Positions 25,217 to 34,407 of a DNA stretch of 64,000 nucleotides are shown here, one piece after another. Position 1 is the first letter of the stretch. Every line of letters begins with the position of its first letter. The notes under the pieces were generated by a model. It saw nothing but the letters and a program-made list of their open reading frames with translations. It made no database searches and was not told the DNA's origin. Source of the stretch: Microbacterium abyssi (lineage in GTDB: Bacteria; Actinomycetota; Actinomycetes; Actinomycetales; Microbacteriaceae); the NCBI RefSeq assembly GCF_015277895.1, contig NZ_CP063815.1, positions 3,100,001 to 3,164,000 on the forward strand. Direction: 5' to 3'. A program made the translations under genes and the position numbers.

Positions 25217-26770
25217 TCACACCGGTTCGGGATGCTTGCCCGATGCCGCCGGACCGGCATCCCCCAGACCCTCGGCGTCCGCCGTCCCCTCCTTCACCGG
25301 AAGGATGAGGTCCAGCGGCATCGTGCTCGTGTCGAGGAGTTCATTGCCGTCCTGTTCGGCGACGAGCTCCTCGGCCTCGGCGTTGGTCTCCACCGTCGGG
25401 AAGGAGCCCAGCAGGGGCCGCTTGGCCGTCTCCTTCATCGAGAGCATCGCGACGCCACCGAGGGCGGCGAAGAACATGATGTAGAACGCCGGCATGTAGG
25501 TGTTGCCGGTGAGGTTGATCAGCGCCTGGCTGAACAGCGGAGTCGTGCCTCCGAACAGCGACACTGCCACGTTGTAGGCGATCGCCATCGCGCCGAATCG
25601 CGAGGCGGTCGGGAACAGGGCCGGAAGAGCGGATGCTGCGATCGCCACGTAGAACGCCACGGGGATCGCGACCATCGCCAGCGCGATCATGACCGCCCAT
25701 TCCTGACCGATCTGCATGATCGTGAAGGCCGGGACCATGAGCACGATCGTCGAGATGACCGCGATGCCGTACACGGGCCTGCGCCCGATCCGGTCGGAGA
25801 GCTTGCCGATGAACGGCAGGCACGCGCTCATCACGATGAGCACCGGAACCGTGGCCACGGCGGCCATCAGATTGGAGACGCCGACCTCGGTCTCGAGATA
25901 CGTCGGCATGTAACTGGTCAGCGCATAGCCGGCCGTGTTCGTCGCCGACACCAGGGCGATGCCGATGAGGACCTCGCGCCAGTGATGGCGGAGGATGCCC
26001 GGGATGCCGTGCCGGCCGAGCGGATCGTCGCGGTGCCCCGCGCGGGCATCCTCGGTCTCGGCCTCGAACGCCGGGGTCTCCGGGATCCTCAGGCGGAACC
26101 AGATCGCTACTGCGCCGAGCGGGATCGCGACGAGGAACGGAATACGCCAGCCGTACTCGACCATCGCGTTCGCGCCGGAGATGCCCTCGACGATCCAGGT
26201 CGTGACGGCGACTGTCGACGCACCGGCTGCGAACCCGACGTAGGAGCCGACGTCGAGGAACGATGACCAGTAGCCGCGGGAGCGATCCGGCGAGAACTCC
26301 GACACGTACGTCGTCGCACCGGCGTACTCGCCGCCGGTCGAGAAACCCTGAACCATCTTCAGGATGTACAGCGGGACGATCGCCCACAGGCCGATGGCCG
26401 CGGACGTGGGCAGCAGGCCGATGAGCCCCGTGGCGATCGCCATCATCGTCATCGTCAGGAACAGCACGCGCTGCCGGCCGATCCTGTCGCCGAGCGGGCC
26501 GAGGATGAAGCCGCCCAGCGGCCGCACCAGGAACGAGATCGCGAACCCGAACAGGGTCAGGAGCAGACCGAGCCCGCCGGGCGCGTCGGCGGTGAACACC
26601 GTGGTCAGCGTCACTGCGAGGTAGCCGTAGATGCCGAAGTCGAACCACTCCATGAAGTTGCCGACGACGGTTCCGGATATCGCGGTGCGCAGTTTCGACT
26701 TCTTGACGACGAGGACGTCGTCGACTTCAAGCGCTCTGCGACGTGTGATGGTCTTCTTTCGGCTGGACAT
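25217..26770 (-). CDS. MFS metabolite:H+ symporter (ProP-like)
   Basis: 517 aa with 12 hydrophobic segments. Motifs of the metabolite:H+ symporter family are GTVVGNFMEWFDFGIYGYLA, RPLGGFILGPLGDRIGR and the STGGEYAGATTYVSEFSP loop. It would import a carboxylate, betaine or similar solute. Both termini are long and charged. ATG 26770 (MSSRKK) is preferred over GTG 26776 because the GAGGAG signal is better spaced. Confidence 0.9.
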   Translation of the reverse strand: MSSRKKTITRRRALEVDDVLVVKKSKLRTAISGTVVGNFMEWFDFGIYGYLAVTLTTVFTADAPGGLGLLLTLFGFAISFLVRPLGGFILGPLGDRIGRQRVLFLTMTMMAIATGLIGLLPTSAAIGLWAIVPLYILKMVQGFSTGGEYAGATTYVSEFSPDRSRGYWSSFLDVGSYVGFAAGASTVAVTTWIVEGISGANAMVEYGWRIPFLVAIPLGAVAIWFRLRIPETPAFEAETEDARAGHRDDPLGRHGIPGILRHHWREVLIGIALVSATNTAGYALTSYMPTYLETEVGVSNLMAAVATVPVLIVMSACLPFIGKLSDRIGRRPVYGIAVISTIVLMVPAFTIMQIGQEWAVMIALAMVAIPVAFYVAIAASALPALFPTASRFGAMAIAYNVAVSLFGGTTPLFSQALINLTGNTYMPAFYIMFFAALGGVAMLSMKETAKRPLLGSFPTVETNAEAEELVAEQDGNELLDTSTMPLDLILPVKEGTADAEGLGDAGPAASGKHPEPV

Positions 26771-26992
26771 CTTCACTCCTCAGGGCGGATGGAACGCTTG
26801 CCGATTGAACGCGCTCAAACCTATACGCCTCATCTTGAAGAACGCGCAGGCGAGGCGGTGTTCCCCCGTGATATCGCGCGTGTCACGCGTGCTCGACGCG
26901 CGCTAGCACCGCGTGAACCCGACCGTCAACCCCACTGTCAGCGAGCACTCAGCGTGCCAGCATCGGTACATCACAACCGAAGGAGACTCCCC

Positions 26993-27157
26993 ATGAACAT
27001 CGCTCTGGTGGTCATCATCGTCGTCGCTATCGTCCTCGCGATCGTCGGCGGCCTCACCGAGGCGCTCGGCTGGCTTCTGTGGGTCGCGCTCATCGTCGGC
27101 GTCATCGCCCTGATCGCGTTCCTCTTCAGGGTGATCGGCGGACGGAACCGCGTCTGA
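26993..27157 (+). CDS. small two-helix membrane protein
   Basis: 54 aa, ATG 26993 preceded by AAGGAG at good spacing. Nearly the whole protein is hydrophobic: helix 1 about residues 3-21, helix 2 about 25-46, then a basic end GGRNRV. It resembles small stress-linked membrane proteins of actinobacteria, but no family is firmly recognised. A strong terminator follows. Confidence 0.75.
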   Translation: MNIALVVIIVVAIVLAIVGGLTEALGWLLWVALIVGVIALIAFLFRVIGGRNRV

Positions 27158-27168
27158 CGCAGATCATC

Positions 27169-27204
27169 GAAGCCGGGCCGTGACATCGATCACGGCCCGG
27201 CTTC
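27169..27204. terminator. bidirectional terminator, 15-bp perfect stem
   Basis: GAAGCCGGGCCGTGA (27169-27183) pairs perfectly with TCACGGCCCGGCTTC (27190-27204) across a 6-nt loop. It separates the small membrane protein gene from the convergent AraC gene. Confidence 0.75.
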
Positions 27205-27219
27205 GTGGTGCGACCGGGA

Positions 27220-28152
27220 TCAGGCCGCGGAGCTGCTGGCGGACCGCGTCTGCCGGCGCCACTCTCGTGGTGTGACCCCGTGCGCACGCCCGAAGGCCCG
27301 GGTGAACGTGGTCACATCGCTGAAGCCGGACTCGTACCCCACCCATTCGACGGTGCGATCGGGTGCATCGCGCAGCAGACGCTCGGCGATCCGCAGCCGT
27401 TCCGCTCGAAGCACGGACGCCGGCGACAGTCCGACCATCTCGAACACCTGGTACAGCCGGCGCCTTGAGACGAAGTGCTCTCGCGCGACGGCATCCATGT
27501 CGAGTCCGCGCAGCGTCGCATTGACCCGCAGATACTCCTGCACCGCATGACGCAGCCCACGAGATGTGCGCGGAACACTGCTTCCTTCACCGAACGATGA
27601 GCGGATCATCACCGCCGCGAGATCCCGCACGGTCTCGCCGACCTCCGTCCCGGCGCCATCGGGCAGCGCATCGACGTACGAGAACAGGTTGCGGGCTGCG
27701 GGCGCACGCCACCCCCCGGGCAAGGCGAGACGTCGCATGGCGTCCTCGACCATATTGCGGGGCAATCCCAGTGAAGCGCGCGAGACCTGCACGATCAGCT
27801 GCTGCTGACCGGTAGGCGAGTAGTCCAGGTAGTACGGCCGATCGGTCGCGTACACGGTGACCGAGCCCGGCCGGACCGCGGTCGATCCCCCGCCGGCGAC
27901 GACGGTTCCCGACGACGATCGCTGCAGCGACAGATGCAGGTCGTCGCTGTGCGCGCGGTGGGCCAGGCCCTCGGTCCGGTCCGCGCTGGTGCCGCTCGTG
28001 GACACCAGAGACACCGATACCGCCTCGTCCAGTCCGGTGTGCTCCATCCGTCCTTGGAAGGACGGTTCGAATCCGGCACACCGCAAAGGCACGAAGCATC
28101 CGCTGACGACGGTCTCCCATTCGTCGGCGCTCTCCACTTCGAGAACAACCAC
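27220..28152 (-). CDS. AraC family regulator of an aldehyde dehydrogenase/ABC operon
   Basis: 310 aa from GTG 28152, which has GGGAGG five bases before it; the longer frame reaches back into the repeat-bearing promoter. Residues 1-190 are an AraC-binding-like domain of the type seen in FeaR/NphR activators; residues 205-305 are the two helix-turn-helix motifs (REHFVSRRRLYQVFEMVG and VGYESGFSDVTTFTRAF). It diverges from the aldehyde dehydrogenase gene across 186 bp holding three direct repeats. Confidence 0.88.
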   Translation of the reverse strand: MVVLEVESADEWETVVSGCFVPLRCAGFEPSFQGRMEHTGLDEAVSVSLVSTSGTSADRTEGLAHRAHSDDLHLSLQRSSSGTVVAGGGSTAVRPGSVTVYATDRPYYLDYSPTGQQQLIVQVSRASLGLPRNMVEDAMRRLALPGGWRAPAARNLFSYVDALPDGAGTEVGETVRDLAAVMIRSSFGEGSSVPRTSRGLRHAVQEYLRVNATLRGLDMDAVAREHFVSRRRLYQVFEMVGLSPASVLRAERLRIAERLLRDAPDRTVEWVGYESGFSDVTTFTRAFGRAHGVTPREWRRQTRSASSSAA

Positions 28153-28219
28153 GTTCGCCTCCCAGGTGACATGGAGCCTACCCGGCTCCGCCACGGTCGG
28201 CGAGGCCGGCGGAAAGCAC

Positions 28220-28277
28220 TGCACAAAACGCCGCATCGAGGAGTGCACACAACGCCCACCGGGGTGCACAGAACGCC
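28220..28277. promoter_or_regulatory. three direct repeats, likely AraC-type binding sites
   Basis: TGCACAAAACGCC (28220-28232), TGCACACAACGCC (28244-28256) and TGCACAGAACGCC (28265-28277) are spaced 24 and 21 bp apart, two helical turns. They lie 60-120 bp upstream of the aldehyde dehydrogenase, as expected for an AraC-family activator binding in tandem. Confidence 0.75.
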
Positions 28278-28338
28278 GGAGAAGAACGTCGCTCCCCGGG
28301 TGAATCTGGAACTCACCACCAACGGCGACGGGAGAGAC

Positions 28339-29793
28339 ATGACGTTCTTCGCACAAGAGACCTGGCACAGCCGGGGCTACCTCGGCGGCTGGATCCGCTT
28401 CGATCGGACGGCGGACGTCGTTTCGCCCTCCACCGGCGAGACCCTCGCCGAGGTCGGCATCGGCAGCCCGGCGGAGATGACCGAGGCCATCGAGCGCGCC
28501 GACGCCGCCCAGCGAGACTGGGAAGCTCTATCCGCCGAGCGCCGCGCGACGATCATGCGCACCGCGGCGGCGCTGCTCATCGAACACGGCGAGATCCTCG
28601 CCGAGTGGCTCACCGCCGAGGGCGGCGCCGCTCACGGCAAGGCCGCGTTCGAAGTCGGCCTCGTCACCGACGAACTGCACCTCGCCGCCGCCACCGCCAC
28701 GATGCCGTACGGCGAGCTGCTCACCTCATCCCACCCTCGCCTGAGCCTGTCCCGCCGGCGGCCGGTCGGCACCGTCGGCGTCATCTCGCCGTTCAACTTC
28801 CCCGCGATCCTGGCCGCGCGCTCCGTCTTCCCCGCGCTCGCGCTCGGCAACGCCGTCGTCCTCAAGCCCGACCCCCGCACCGCGGTGTGCGGCGGGCTGT
28901 TCCTCGCCGCTCTCCTCGAGGCGGCAGGCCTGCCCGAGGGCGTGTTCTCCGTGATTCCCGGCGGCGTGGAGACGGCATCCGTCCTGATCGATCACCCGGC
29001 CGTGCCGGTGATCTCGTTCACGGGCTCGACGCAGGCGGGCCGCGCCATCGGCGAGCGCGCCGGACGCAACCTCAAGCGCGCGCATCTCGAGCTCGGCGGC
29101 AACAACGCCATGATCGTGATGCCCGACGTCGACGTCGCCGCCGCGGCATCTGCCGGCGCCTGGGGGTCGTTCCTGCACCAGGGCCAGATCTGCATGACGA
29201 CCGGCCGCCACCTCGTGCACGCCGACGTCTACGACGAGTACGCCGAGCGCCTGGCCGAGAAGGCGCGCGGACTCACCGCCGGCGATCCGTCGACCGGCGC
29301 GCCACTCGGCCCGATCATCGATGCCGGTCAGCGCGACCGGATCCACGAGCTCGTGACATCGACGGCAGATGCCGGCGCCACCGTACTCGCCGGAGGCGAG
29401 TACACCGACCTCTTCTACCAGCCGACCGTGCTCGGCGAGGTCCGCACCGATCACCCGGCGTATGCGCAGGAGGTGTTCGGCCCGGTAGCCCCGCTGCTGC
29501 GGTTCGAGGACCTCGATGAGGCGATCGACCTGGTCAACGCCAGCGAGTACGGCCTATCCGTCGCGATCCTCGCCGGCGACGCCTTCCGCGCCTACGAGCT
29601 GGCCGACCGCATCGACGCCGGCATCCTGCACATCAACGACCAGACCGTCGACGACGAGGCACAGGCGCCGTTCGGAGGCACCCGCAACTCCGGCACCGGC
29701 GCCCGATTCGGTGGGCACGCCGCGAACATCGAAGCGTTCACCGACACCCAGTGGGTCACGATGCAGTCCCACATCCAGCCGTACCCGTTCTGA
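28339..29793 (+). CDS. NAD(P)-dependent aldehyde dehydrogenase
   Basis: 484 aa. Catalytic cysteine lies in GQICMTTGRHLV, the general-base Glu in LELGGNNAM, and the cofactor motif FTGSTQAGRAIGE follows ISPFNFPAILAARSV. The sequence resembles benzaldehyde dehydrogenase-type enzymes (start FFAQETWHSRGYLGGWIRF) but the substrate is a guess. ATG 28339 follows GGGAGAG closely. First gene of an operon with an RbsABC-type importer, so the imported compound may be converted to an aldehyde. Confidence 0.9.
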   Translation: MTFFAQETWHSRGYLGGWIRFDRTADVVSPSTGETLAEVGIGSPAEMTEAIERADAAQRDWEALSAERRATIMRTAAALLIEHGEILAEWLTAEGGAAHGKAAFEVGLVTDELHLAAATATMPYGELLTSSHPRLSLSRRRPVGTVGVISPFNFPAILAARSVFPALALGNAVVLKPDPRTAVCGGLFLAALLEAAGLPEGVFSVIPGGVETASVLIDHPAVPVISFTGSTQAGRAIGERAGRNLKRAHLELGGNNAMIVMPDVDVAAAASAGAWGSFLHQGQICMTTGRHLVHADVYDEYAERLAEKARGLTAGDPSTGAPLGPIIDAGQRDRIHELVTSTADAGATVLAGGEYTDLFYQPTVLGEVRTDHPAYAQEVFGPVAPLLRFEDLDEAIDLVNASEYGLSVAILAGDAFRAYELADRIDAGILHINDQTVDDEAQAPFGGTRNSGTGARFGGHAANIEAFTDTQWVTMQSHIQPYPF

Positions 29794-29862
29794 CCCACCC
29801 GGTGACACCACCCGCCCTGCAACACCACCACCCTGCAAGACCAAGAGAGAGGAAGTGCGAAG

Positions 29863-31002
29863 ATGCACCGTTCAACCCGTACCGCCCTGCGATCCGCCGC
29901 GCTCGTCGCGGCAGGAGCACTGCTGCTGACCTCCTGTTCCGCCGCGGAGCCCGACACCTCGGACGAGCCGGCTCCGGGCGGCTCCGGCGCTGTCGAGGCG
30001 GCCGATGAGTTCCTGCAGCCCTGGCTCGGCGGCAGCGACAAGAACCTGCTGATCGACGAACCGCTCAGCGCGCCGATCGAACCCGGTACGCACGTCGTCT
30101 ACCTCGACGTCGGCACCCCGGTCAGCGCCGTGATGTGGAACAACCTGCAGGCGCCGGCCGAGCTGCTCGGCCTCGAACTCGAACGCGTCGAGACCGGCCG
30201 CGACGCACAGAGCATCAACGCGGCGATGAACACCGTCGTCGAGCTCGATCCTGACGGCGTCATCAACATCACCCTCGACCCGATCTTCTTCGAGGGGCAG
30301 ATCGCGCAGCTCGAAGAGGCCGGCATCCCGATGGCCAGCGGCTCGGTGATGAACACCGTCGAGTTCGGGCTTCCCGAGGCGTTCAACGGTCCCGATTGGA
30401 TGACGCTGAACGGCGAGGTGCTCGGCGCTGCCGCGATCTCGCGCTCCGGCGGTGCCGAGGAGTTCGTGTTCTACAACGTGCCGGAGTTCCCGTTCTCGTC
30501 GTACGAACTCGACGGCGCCGAGTCGCGCATCGCCGAGCTGTGCCCCGAGTGCACGATGCGCGTCGTCGACATCCCGATCGCCGAGCTCGGCTCCACGGCC
30601 GCCGACCGCGTGGTCAGCGACCTGCAGGCGAACCCGCAGACCGAGTACTTCATCGCGGCGGTCGACGAGGTCCAGATCGGCCTGCCGCAGAAGCTCTCGC
30701 TCGCGGGACTCGACGTCGACGGCATCGCCATGTGGCCGGCCCCGCCGAACTACGAGCAGATCGCAGCCGGCGATCAGGACGCGACGCTGTCGGTCGATCT
30801 GAACCTGATGATGTGGACGGTGCTCGACCAGCTGCTGCGCGAGATGAACGGCGACTCCTACGAGTGGCCCGACGCGCAGACGCGCGCCTCGACCCTCACG
30901 CGCATCACGGACGATTCGAACGCCCCGGAGGACCCCGTGCTCGGCTACGTGGGCATCGACGACTACCAGGATCGCTTCGCCGCGAACTGGCTCGTCGACT
31001 GA
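29863..31002 (+). CDS. ABC importer solute-binding lipoprotein (periplasmic-binding type 1)
   Basis: 379 aa. Lipobox LLTSC at residues 21-25 follows a basic n-region; a Gly/Pro/Asp linker precedes the mature protein. The mature fold resembles the ribose/galactose binding-protein family (VVYLDVGTPVSAVMWNN, DPDGVINITLDPIFFE, GLDVDGIAMWP). It hands a solute to the following ATPase/permease. Ligand unknown; the CPEC pair near residue 227 could form a disulphide. Confidence 0.88.
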   Translation: MHRSTRTALRSAALVAAGALLLTSCSAAEPDTSDEPAPGGSGAVEAADEFLQPWLGGSDKNLLIDEPLSAPIEPGTHVVYLDVGTPVSAVMWNNLQAPAELLGLELERVETGRDAQSINAAMNTVVELDPDGVINITLDPIFFEGQIAQLEEAGIPMASGSVMNTVEFGLPEAFNGPDWMTLNGEVLGAAAISRSGGAEEFVFYNVPEFPFSSYELDGAESRIAELCPECTMRVVDIPIAELGSTAADRVVSDLQANPQTEYFIAAVDEVQIGLPQKLSLAGLDVDGIAMWPAPPNYEQIAAGDQDATLSVDLNLMMWTVLDQLLREMNGDSYEWPDAQTRASTLTRITDDSNAPEDPVLGYVGIDDYQDRFAANWLVD

Positions 31003-31029
31003 CCCTGCCCCCTCCCGAAAGGATCACTC

Positions 31030-32496
31030 ATGACGGCTCCCCTGCTGCAGGTCGCAGGCCTGCTGAAGGCCTTCCCCGGGCTGACTGCGCTCGACCACGT
31101 CGATCTCGACGTGCACTCCGGCGAGATCGTGGCCATCGTCGGCCACAACGGCTCCGGCAAGTCGACGCTCATGAAGATCCTCGCGGGCGTGTACACCGCG
31201 GACGGCGGAACCATCGAAACCGCCCCTGGCACCGAGCTGCACTTCATCCACCAGGACCTGGCCCTGGTCGAGCAGCTCTCCGCCGCGGAGAACCTCGCGC
31301 TGCGACGGGGTGAGGGCCGCGCTGCTCTCACCCCGTACCGCACGCGTCAGGTGCAGAACCGTGCCCGCGAGCTCGTCTCACGCTTCGGGCCGCCGTTCGA
31401 CGTGACCTGCCCGCTGCACCGGCTCACCCCGGCGCAGCGGGCGGTGGTCGCGATCAGCAGAGCGATGGACGGCTGGACGCACTCGCGGAACGTCCTGTTC
31501 CTCGACGAGCCGACCGAGTCGCTGCACCGCACCGAGGTCGAGGTGCTGTTCGAGGCGGTCCGCCGCCTCGCCGCGGACGGCGCCGGCATCGTCTTCGTCT
31601 CGCACCGTCTGGACGAGGTCCGATCGCTGGCGCACCGCATCGTCGGACTGCGCGACGGCCGCAAGGTCGCGGACCGCCCCGTTGACGAGATGAACGAGGG
31701 CCACCTCGTCGAAATCGTCACCGGTGTCGAGACCGCGGATGCCGCGGAGCGCGCACATCGCGAACGCGGCGAGCTCGCGCTCCAGGTGCGCGGCCTTCGC
31801 GGCGGGTCGGTCGAGTCGCTCGACCTCACGCTGTACGCCGGCGAGATCGTGGGTGTGGCCGGCACACTCGGCTCGGGGCGCGAAGCCGTGCCGGGCCTGC
31901 TGTACGGCGCGGCGGATGCCGAGGCATCCGAGTTCGCGGTCGACGGAACCGCCTACGACCGCCGCTCTCCGGCACGGAGCCTGGAACGCGGGATCACCTT
32001 CGCCCCCGCCGACCGCGGACGCCTCGCAGTGGTGCGCGACATGAGCGCACGCGAGAACTTCACCCTGCCGCACCTGGCCCGCACCACGCGCGCGTTCGCA
32101 CCGATCGCGGCCGGCGGCGAGCGCGCCGAGACCACGACGGCGTTCGCGCAGTACGACGTGCGCCCGGCGCGCACCGAGCAGCGCATCTCGCTGTTCAGCG
32201 GCGGCAACCAGCAGAAGATCGTCATGGCGAAGTCGATGCACCACCGTCCGAAGGTGCTGCTCCTCGATGAGCCGACCCAGGGCGTCGACGTCGGCGCCAA
32301 GGCGGCGATCTACACCGCGATCGAGCGCGGTGCCGCGGACGGCACTGCTGTGCTGGTCAGCTCCTCCGACGCCAAGGAGCTCGCTCTGCTCTGCGATCGC
32401 GTGATCGTCATGCGCGACGGCGTCGCCGGCGCCGAGCTCAGCGGCGATGGCCTCACCGAACGCCGGCTCGTCGCCGAGGCGTACGGACTGCCCTGA
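31030..32496 (+). CDS. sugar-type ABC importer ATPase with two nucleotide-binding domains
   Basis: 488 aa, RbsA layout. Domain 1 has Walker A GHNGSGKST and Walker B VLFLDEPTESL, with a degenerate signature LTPAQR. Domain 2 lacks a true Walker A (GTLGSGREAV) but has the signature LFSGGNQQKIVMAKSM and Walker B VLLLDEPTQGVD. This asymmetry is normal for the family. It energises the adjacent permease. Confidence 0.93.
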   Translation: MTAPLLQVAGLLKAFPGLTALDHVDLDVHSGEIVAIVGHNGSGKSTLMKILAGVYTADGGTIETAPGTELHFIHQDLALVEQLSAAENLALRRGEGRAALTPYRTRQVQNRARELVSRFGPPFDVTCPLHRLTPAQRAVVAISRAMDGWTHSRNVLFLDEPTESLHRTEVEVLFEAVRRLAADGAGIVFVSHRLDEVRSLAHRIVGLRDGRKVADRPVDEMNEGHLVEIVTGVETADAAERAHRERGELALQVRGLRGGSVESLDLTLYAGEIVGVAGTLGSGREAVPGLLYGAADAEASEFAVDGTAYDRRSPARSLERGITFAPADRGRLAVVRDMSARENFTLPHLARTTRAFAPIAAGGERAETTTAFAQYDVRPARTEQRISLFSGGNQQKIVMAKSMHHRPKVLLLDEPTQGVDVGAKAAIYTAIERGAADGTAVLVSSSDAKELALLCDRVIVMRDGVAGAELSGDGLTERRLVAEAYGLP

Positions 32497-32557
32497 TCGC
32501 AGCATCCACGATCTGACCCCCTCACACCGAAAGCACTCGTCACCCGAAGGAGCTCCC

Positions 32558-33577
32558 GTGACCGTCACCCGAGCCGACATCGCCCACGCACTGTCGTTCC
32601 GCAGCATCAGCGCGCTGTACATCCTCGCGATCCTGTTCATCGTGTTCTCGCTGTGGATCCCCGAGAAGTTCCTGCAACCCGGCGTCTGGCGGTCGCTGCT
32701 GGATGCCGAGGCACTGACCGGGATCGCCGCGCTCGCGGCCCTCATCCCGCTCACCGCCGGCGCCCTGAACCTCGCGATCGGCGCGCAGGTCGGCTTCTGT
32801 GCGATCCTGTCCGCGTTCCTGCTCGGCAAGATGCACCTGCCGATCGCCCTGCAGCTGCCGGCCGTGATCGTCGTGGGCGGACTGATCGGGCTCGTGACGG
32901 CTCTGGTGATCGCCCGGCTGAAGGTCGAGCCGATCATCGCCACGCTCGGCATGAGCTCGATCCTGCTCGCCGGCATGGCCTGGGTCTCGAACAGCCAGCA
33001 GATCCTCGGCCTCGACCCCGCCTACCGCGAAATCGCAGCCGCCCAGTTCGCCGGGATCACGGTGCCGGTGTGGGTGCTGCTGGCCGTGGCCATCGTCAGC
33101 TGGTACGTGCTGGAGCGCACGCCGACAGGGCGACGCCTGTACGCCGTCGGCTTCAATCCCGAGTCCGCCCGCCTCGCCGGCATCGGCGTGGAGCGCCTGC
33201 AGATCGGCAGCCTCGTCGCGGGCGGCGCACTCGCCGCGCTGGCCGGCGCGCTGCTCACCAGCCGGCTCAACGCCGGCGATCCGACCGTCGGGCCGAGTTT
33301 CCTGCTCCCCGCGCTCACTGCGGTTTTCCTGGGGTCGACGCAGTTCAAGGGCGGGCGCTTCAATGTGCTCGGCACGATCGTCGCGATGTACGTGCTGGCC
33401 GTCGGAATCAAGGGGCTGCAGCTCGCCGGCTCCCCCCGATGGGTCAACGACCTGTTCTACGGGCTGTCGCTGCTCCTCGCGGTCGCGCTGTCGCAGTGGG
33501 AGAAGACCTCACGGCGCAGCTCGGCCATCGGCCGCGTGGTCGACGGACTGAAGCGGAAGCCGAAGACCCCGGCGTAG
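32558..33577 (+). CDS. sugar-type ABC importer permease (RbsC-like)
   Basis: 339 aa from GTG 32558 preceded by GAAGGAG. About eight to ten membrane helices with the family segments IPLTAGALNLAIGAQVGFC, VARLKVEPIIATLGMSSIL and the C-terminal FLGSTQFKGGRFNVLGTIVA. It forms the channel for the substrate captured by the lipoprotein. Last gene of the aldehyde dehydrogenase-ABC operon. Confidence 0.92.
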   Translation: MTVTRADIAHALSFRSISALYILAILFIVFSLWIPEKFLQPGVWRSLLDAEALTGIAALAALIPLTAGALNLAIGAQVGFCAILSAFLLGKMHLPIALQLPAVIVVGGLIGLVTALVIARLKVEPIIATLGMSSILLAGMAWVSNSQQILGLDPAYREIAAAQFAGITVPVWVLLAVAIVSWYVLERTPTGRRLYAVGFNPESARLAGIGVERLQIGSLVAGGALAALAGALLTSRLNAGDPTVGPSFLLPALTAVFLGSTQFKGGRFNVLGTIVAMYVLAVGIKGLQLAGSPRWVNDLFYGLSLLLAVALSQWEKTSRRSSAIGRVVDGLKRKPKTPA

Positions 33578-33599
33578 TCAGCGCGGCACAGCATGGGCT

Positions 33600-33615
33600 A
33601 GATTGTCGACAATCT
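33600..33615. promoter_or_regulatory. GntR operator upstream of the GntR gene
   Basis: AGATTGTCGACAATCT is a perfect 16-bp palindrome 22 bp before the GntR start. The ATTGTCGACAAT core is typical of FCD-type GntR sites. Related sites at 34296 precede the next ABC operon. Confidence 0.75.
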
Positions 33616-33637
33616 TGCTCACCGAGAGGAACCTCGA

Positions 33638-34282
33638 GTGCCCGACAACTCAGACGTCCGTGACCAGCTGCGGGAGGCGATCCTGCGGGGCGCCTACGCA
33701 CCGCGCCAGCGCCTGATCGAGGCCGACCTCGCCGAGGAGTACGGCGCGAGCCGCTTCACGCTGCGCAACGCCCTGATCCAGCTCGCTTCCGAAGGGCTGG
33801 TCGAATTGCAGCCCAACCGGGGGGCACGGGTCCGGGAGATCACGGCCGAAGAGGCGATCGAGATCACCGAGATCCGACAGGCCGTGGAGAGCCTGGTCGC
33901 GGCTCGCGCGGCGGAGAAGGTGACCGACGAGCAGATCGCCTTCCTCCGTCAGGTCGGCGATGACATGCGCACCGCGGTGGACCAGAACGACTTCATGCGC
34001 TACTCGGAGCTCAACTCGACGCTGCACTCGACCCTTCGCGACATCGCGGACCATTCGGCGTCCACCCGGGTTCTCGAGCAGCTTCACGGCCAGATGGTGC
34101 GACACCAGTTCCGGCTGTTCCTCGTGCCGGGTCGCCCGAGCCTGTCGCTGCCGGAGCACCTGGCGATCATCGAGGGAGTGTGCGCGCGGAATCCCGAGGC
34201 CGCCGGTGACGCGATGTCGGTTCACGTCGGAAGCGTCATCACGACGCTGCGGTCGTTCGCCGAGGCTCCCGCCGTGCGCTGA
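33638..34282 (+). CDS. GntR family regulator, FCD subfamily
   Basis: 214 aa from GTG 33638 with GAGAGGAA upstream. Winged helix residues 5-70 (LIEADLAEEYGASRFTLRNAL) and helical FCD ligand domain residues 80-205. A perfect palindrome lies in its own promoter and similar half-sites lie in front of the following ABC operon, so it likely controls both. Confidence 0.9.
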   Translation: MPDNSDVRDQLREAILRGAYAPRQRLIEADLAEEYGASRFTLRNALIQLASEGLVELQPNRGARVREITAEEAIEITEIRQAVESLVAARAAEKVTDEQIAFLRQVGDDMRTAVDQNDFMRYSELNSTLHSTLRDIADHSASTRVLEQLHGQMVRHQFRLFLVPGRPSLSLPEHLAIIEGVCARNPEAAGDAMSVHVGSVITTLRSFAEAPAVR

Positions 34283-34295
34283 GGCGTCCAGCGCC

Positions 34296-34330
34296 GATTG
34301 TTATCAATCTCGCGAACATTATTGACAACG
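34296..34330. promoter_or_regulatory. second GntR-like operator region
   Basis: GATTGTTATCAATC (34296-34309) has perfect GATTG/CAATC arms, and a related half-site ATTATTGACAAC follows within 34318-34330. Both resemble the ATTGTCGACAAT site at 33600 and precede the binding-protein gene at 34408. Confidence 0.6.
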
Positions 34331-34407
34331 CCGCCTGATCCTCGATAGCTTCGGGCCATCGAGCGATCACGGTCGCTCGCCATACCCCTTTCACACAACG
34401 GAGTGAC

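Noticed and set aside
31030..32496. ABC ATPase broken by degenerate motifs
   Set aside because: The weak signature in domain 1 and absent Walker A in domain 2 are normal for the RbsA-type two-domain ATPases.
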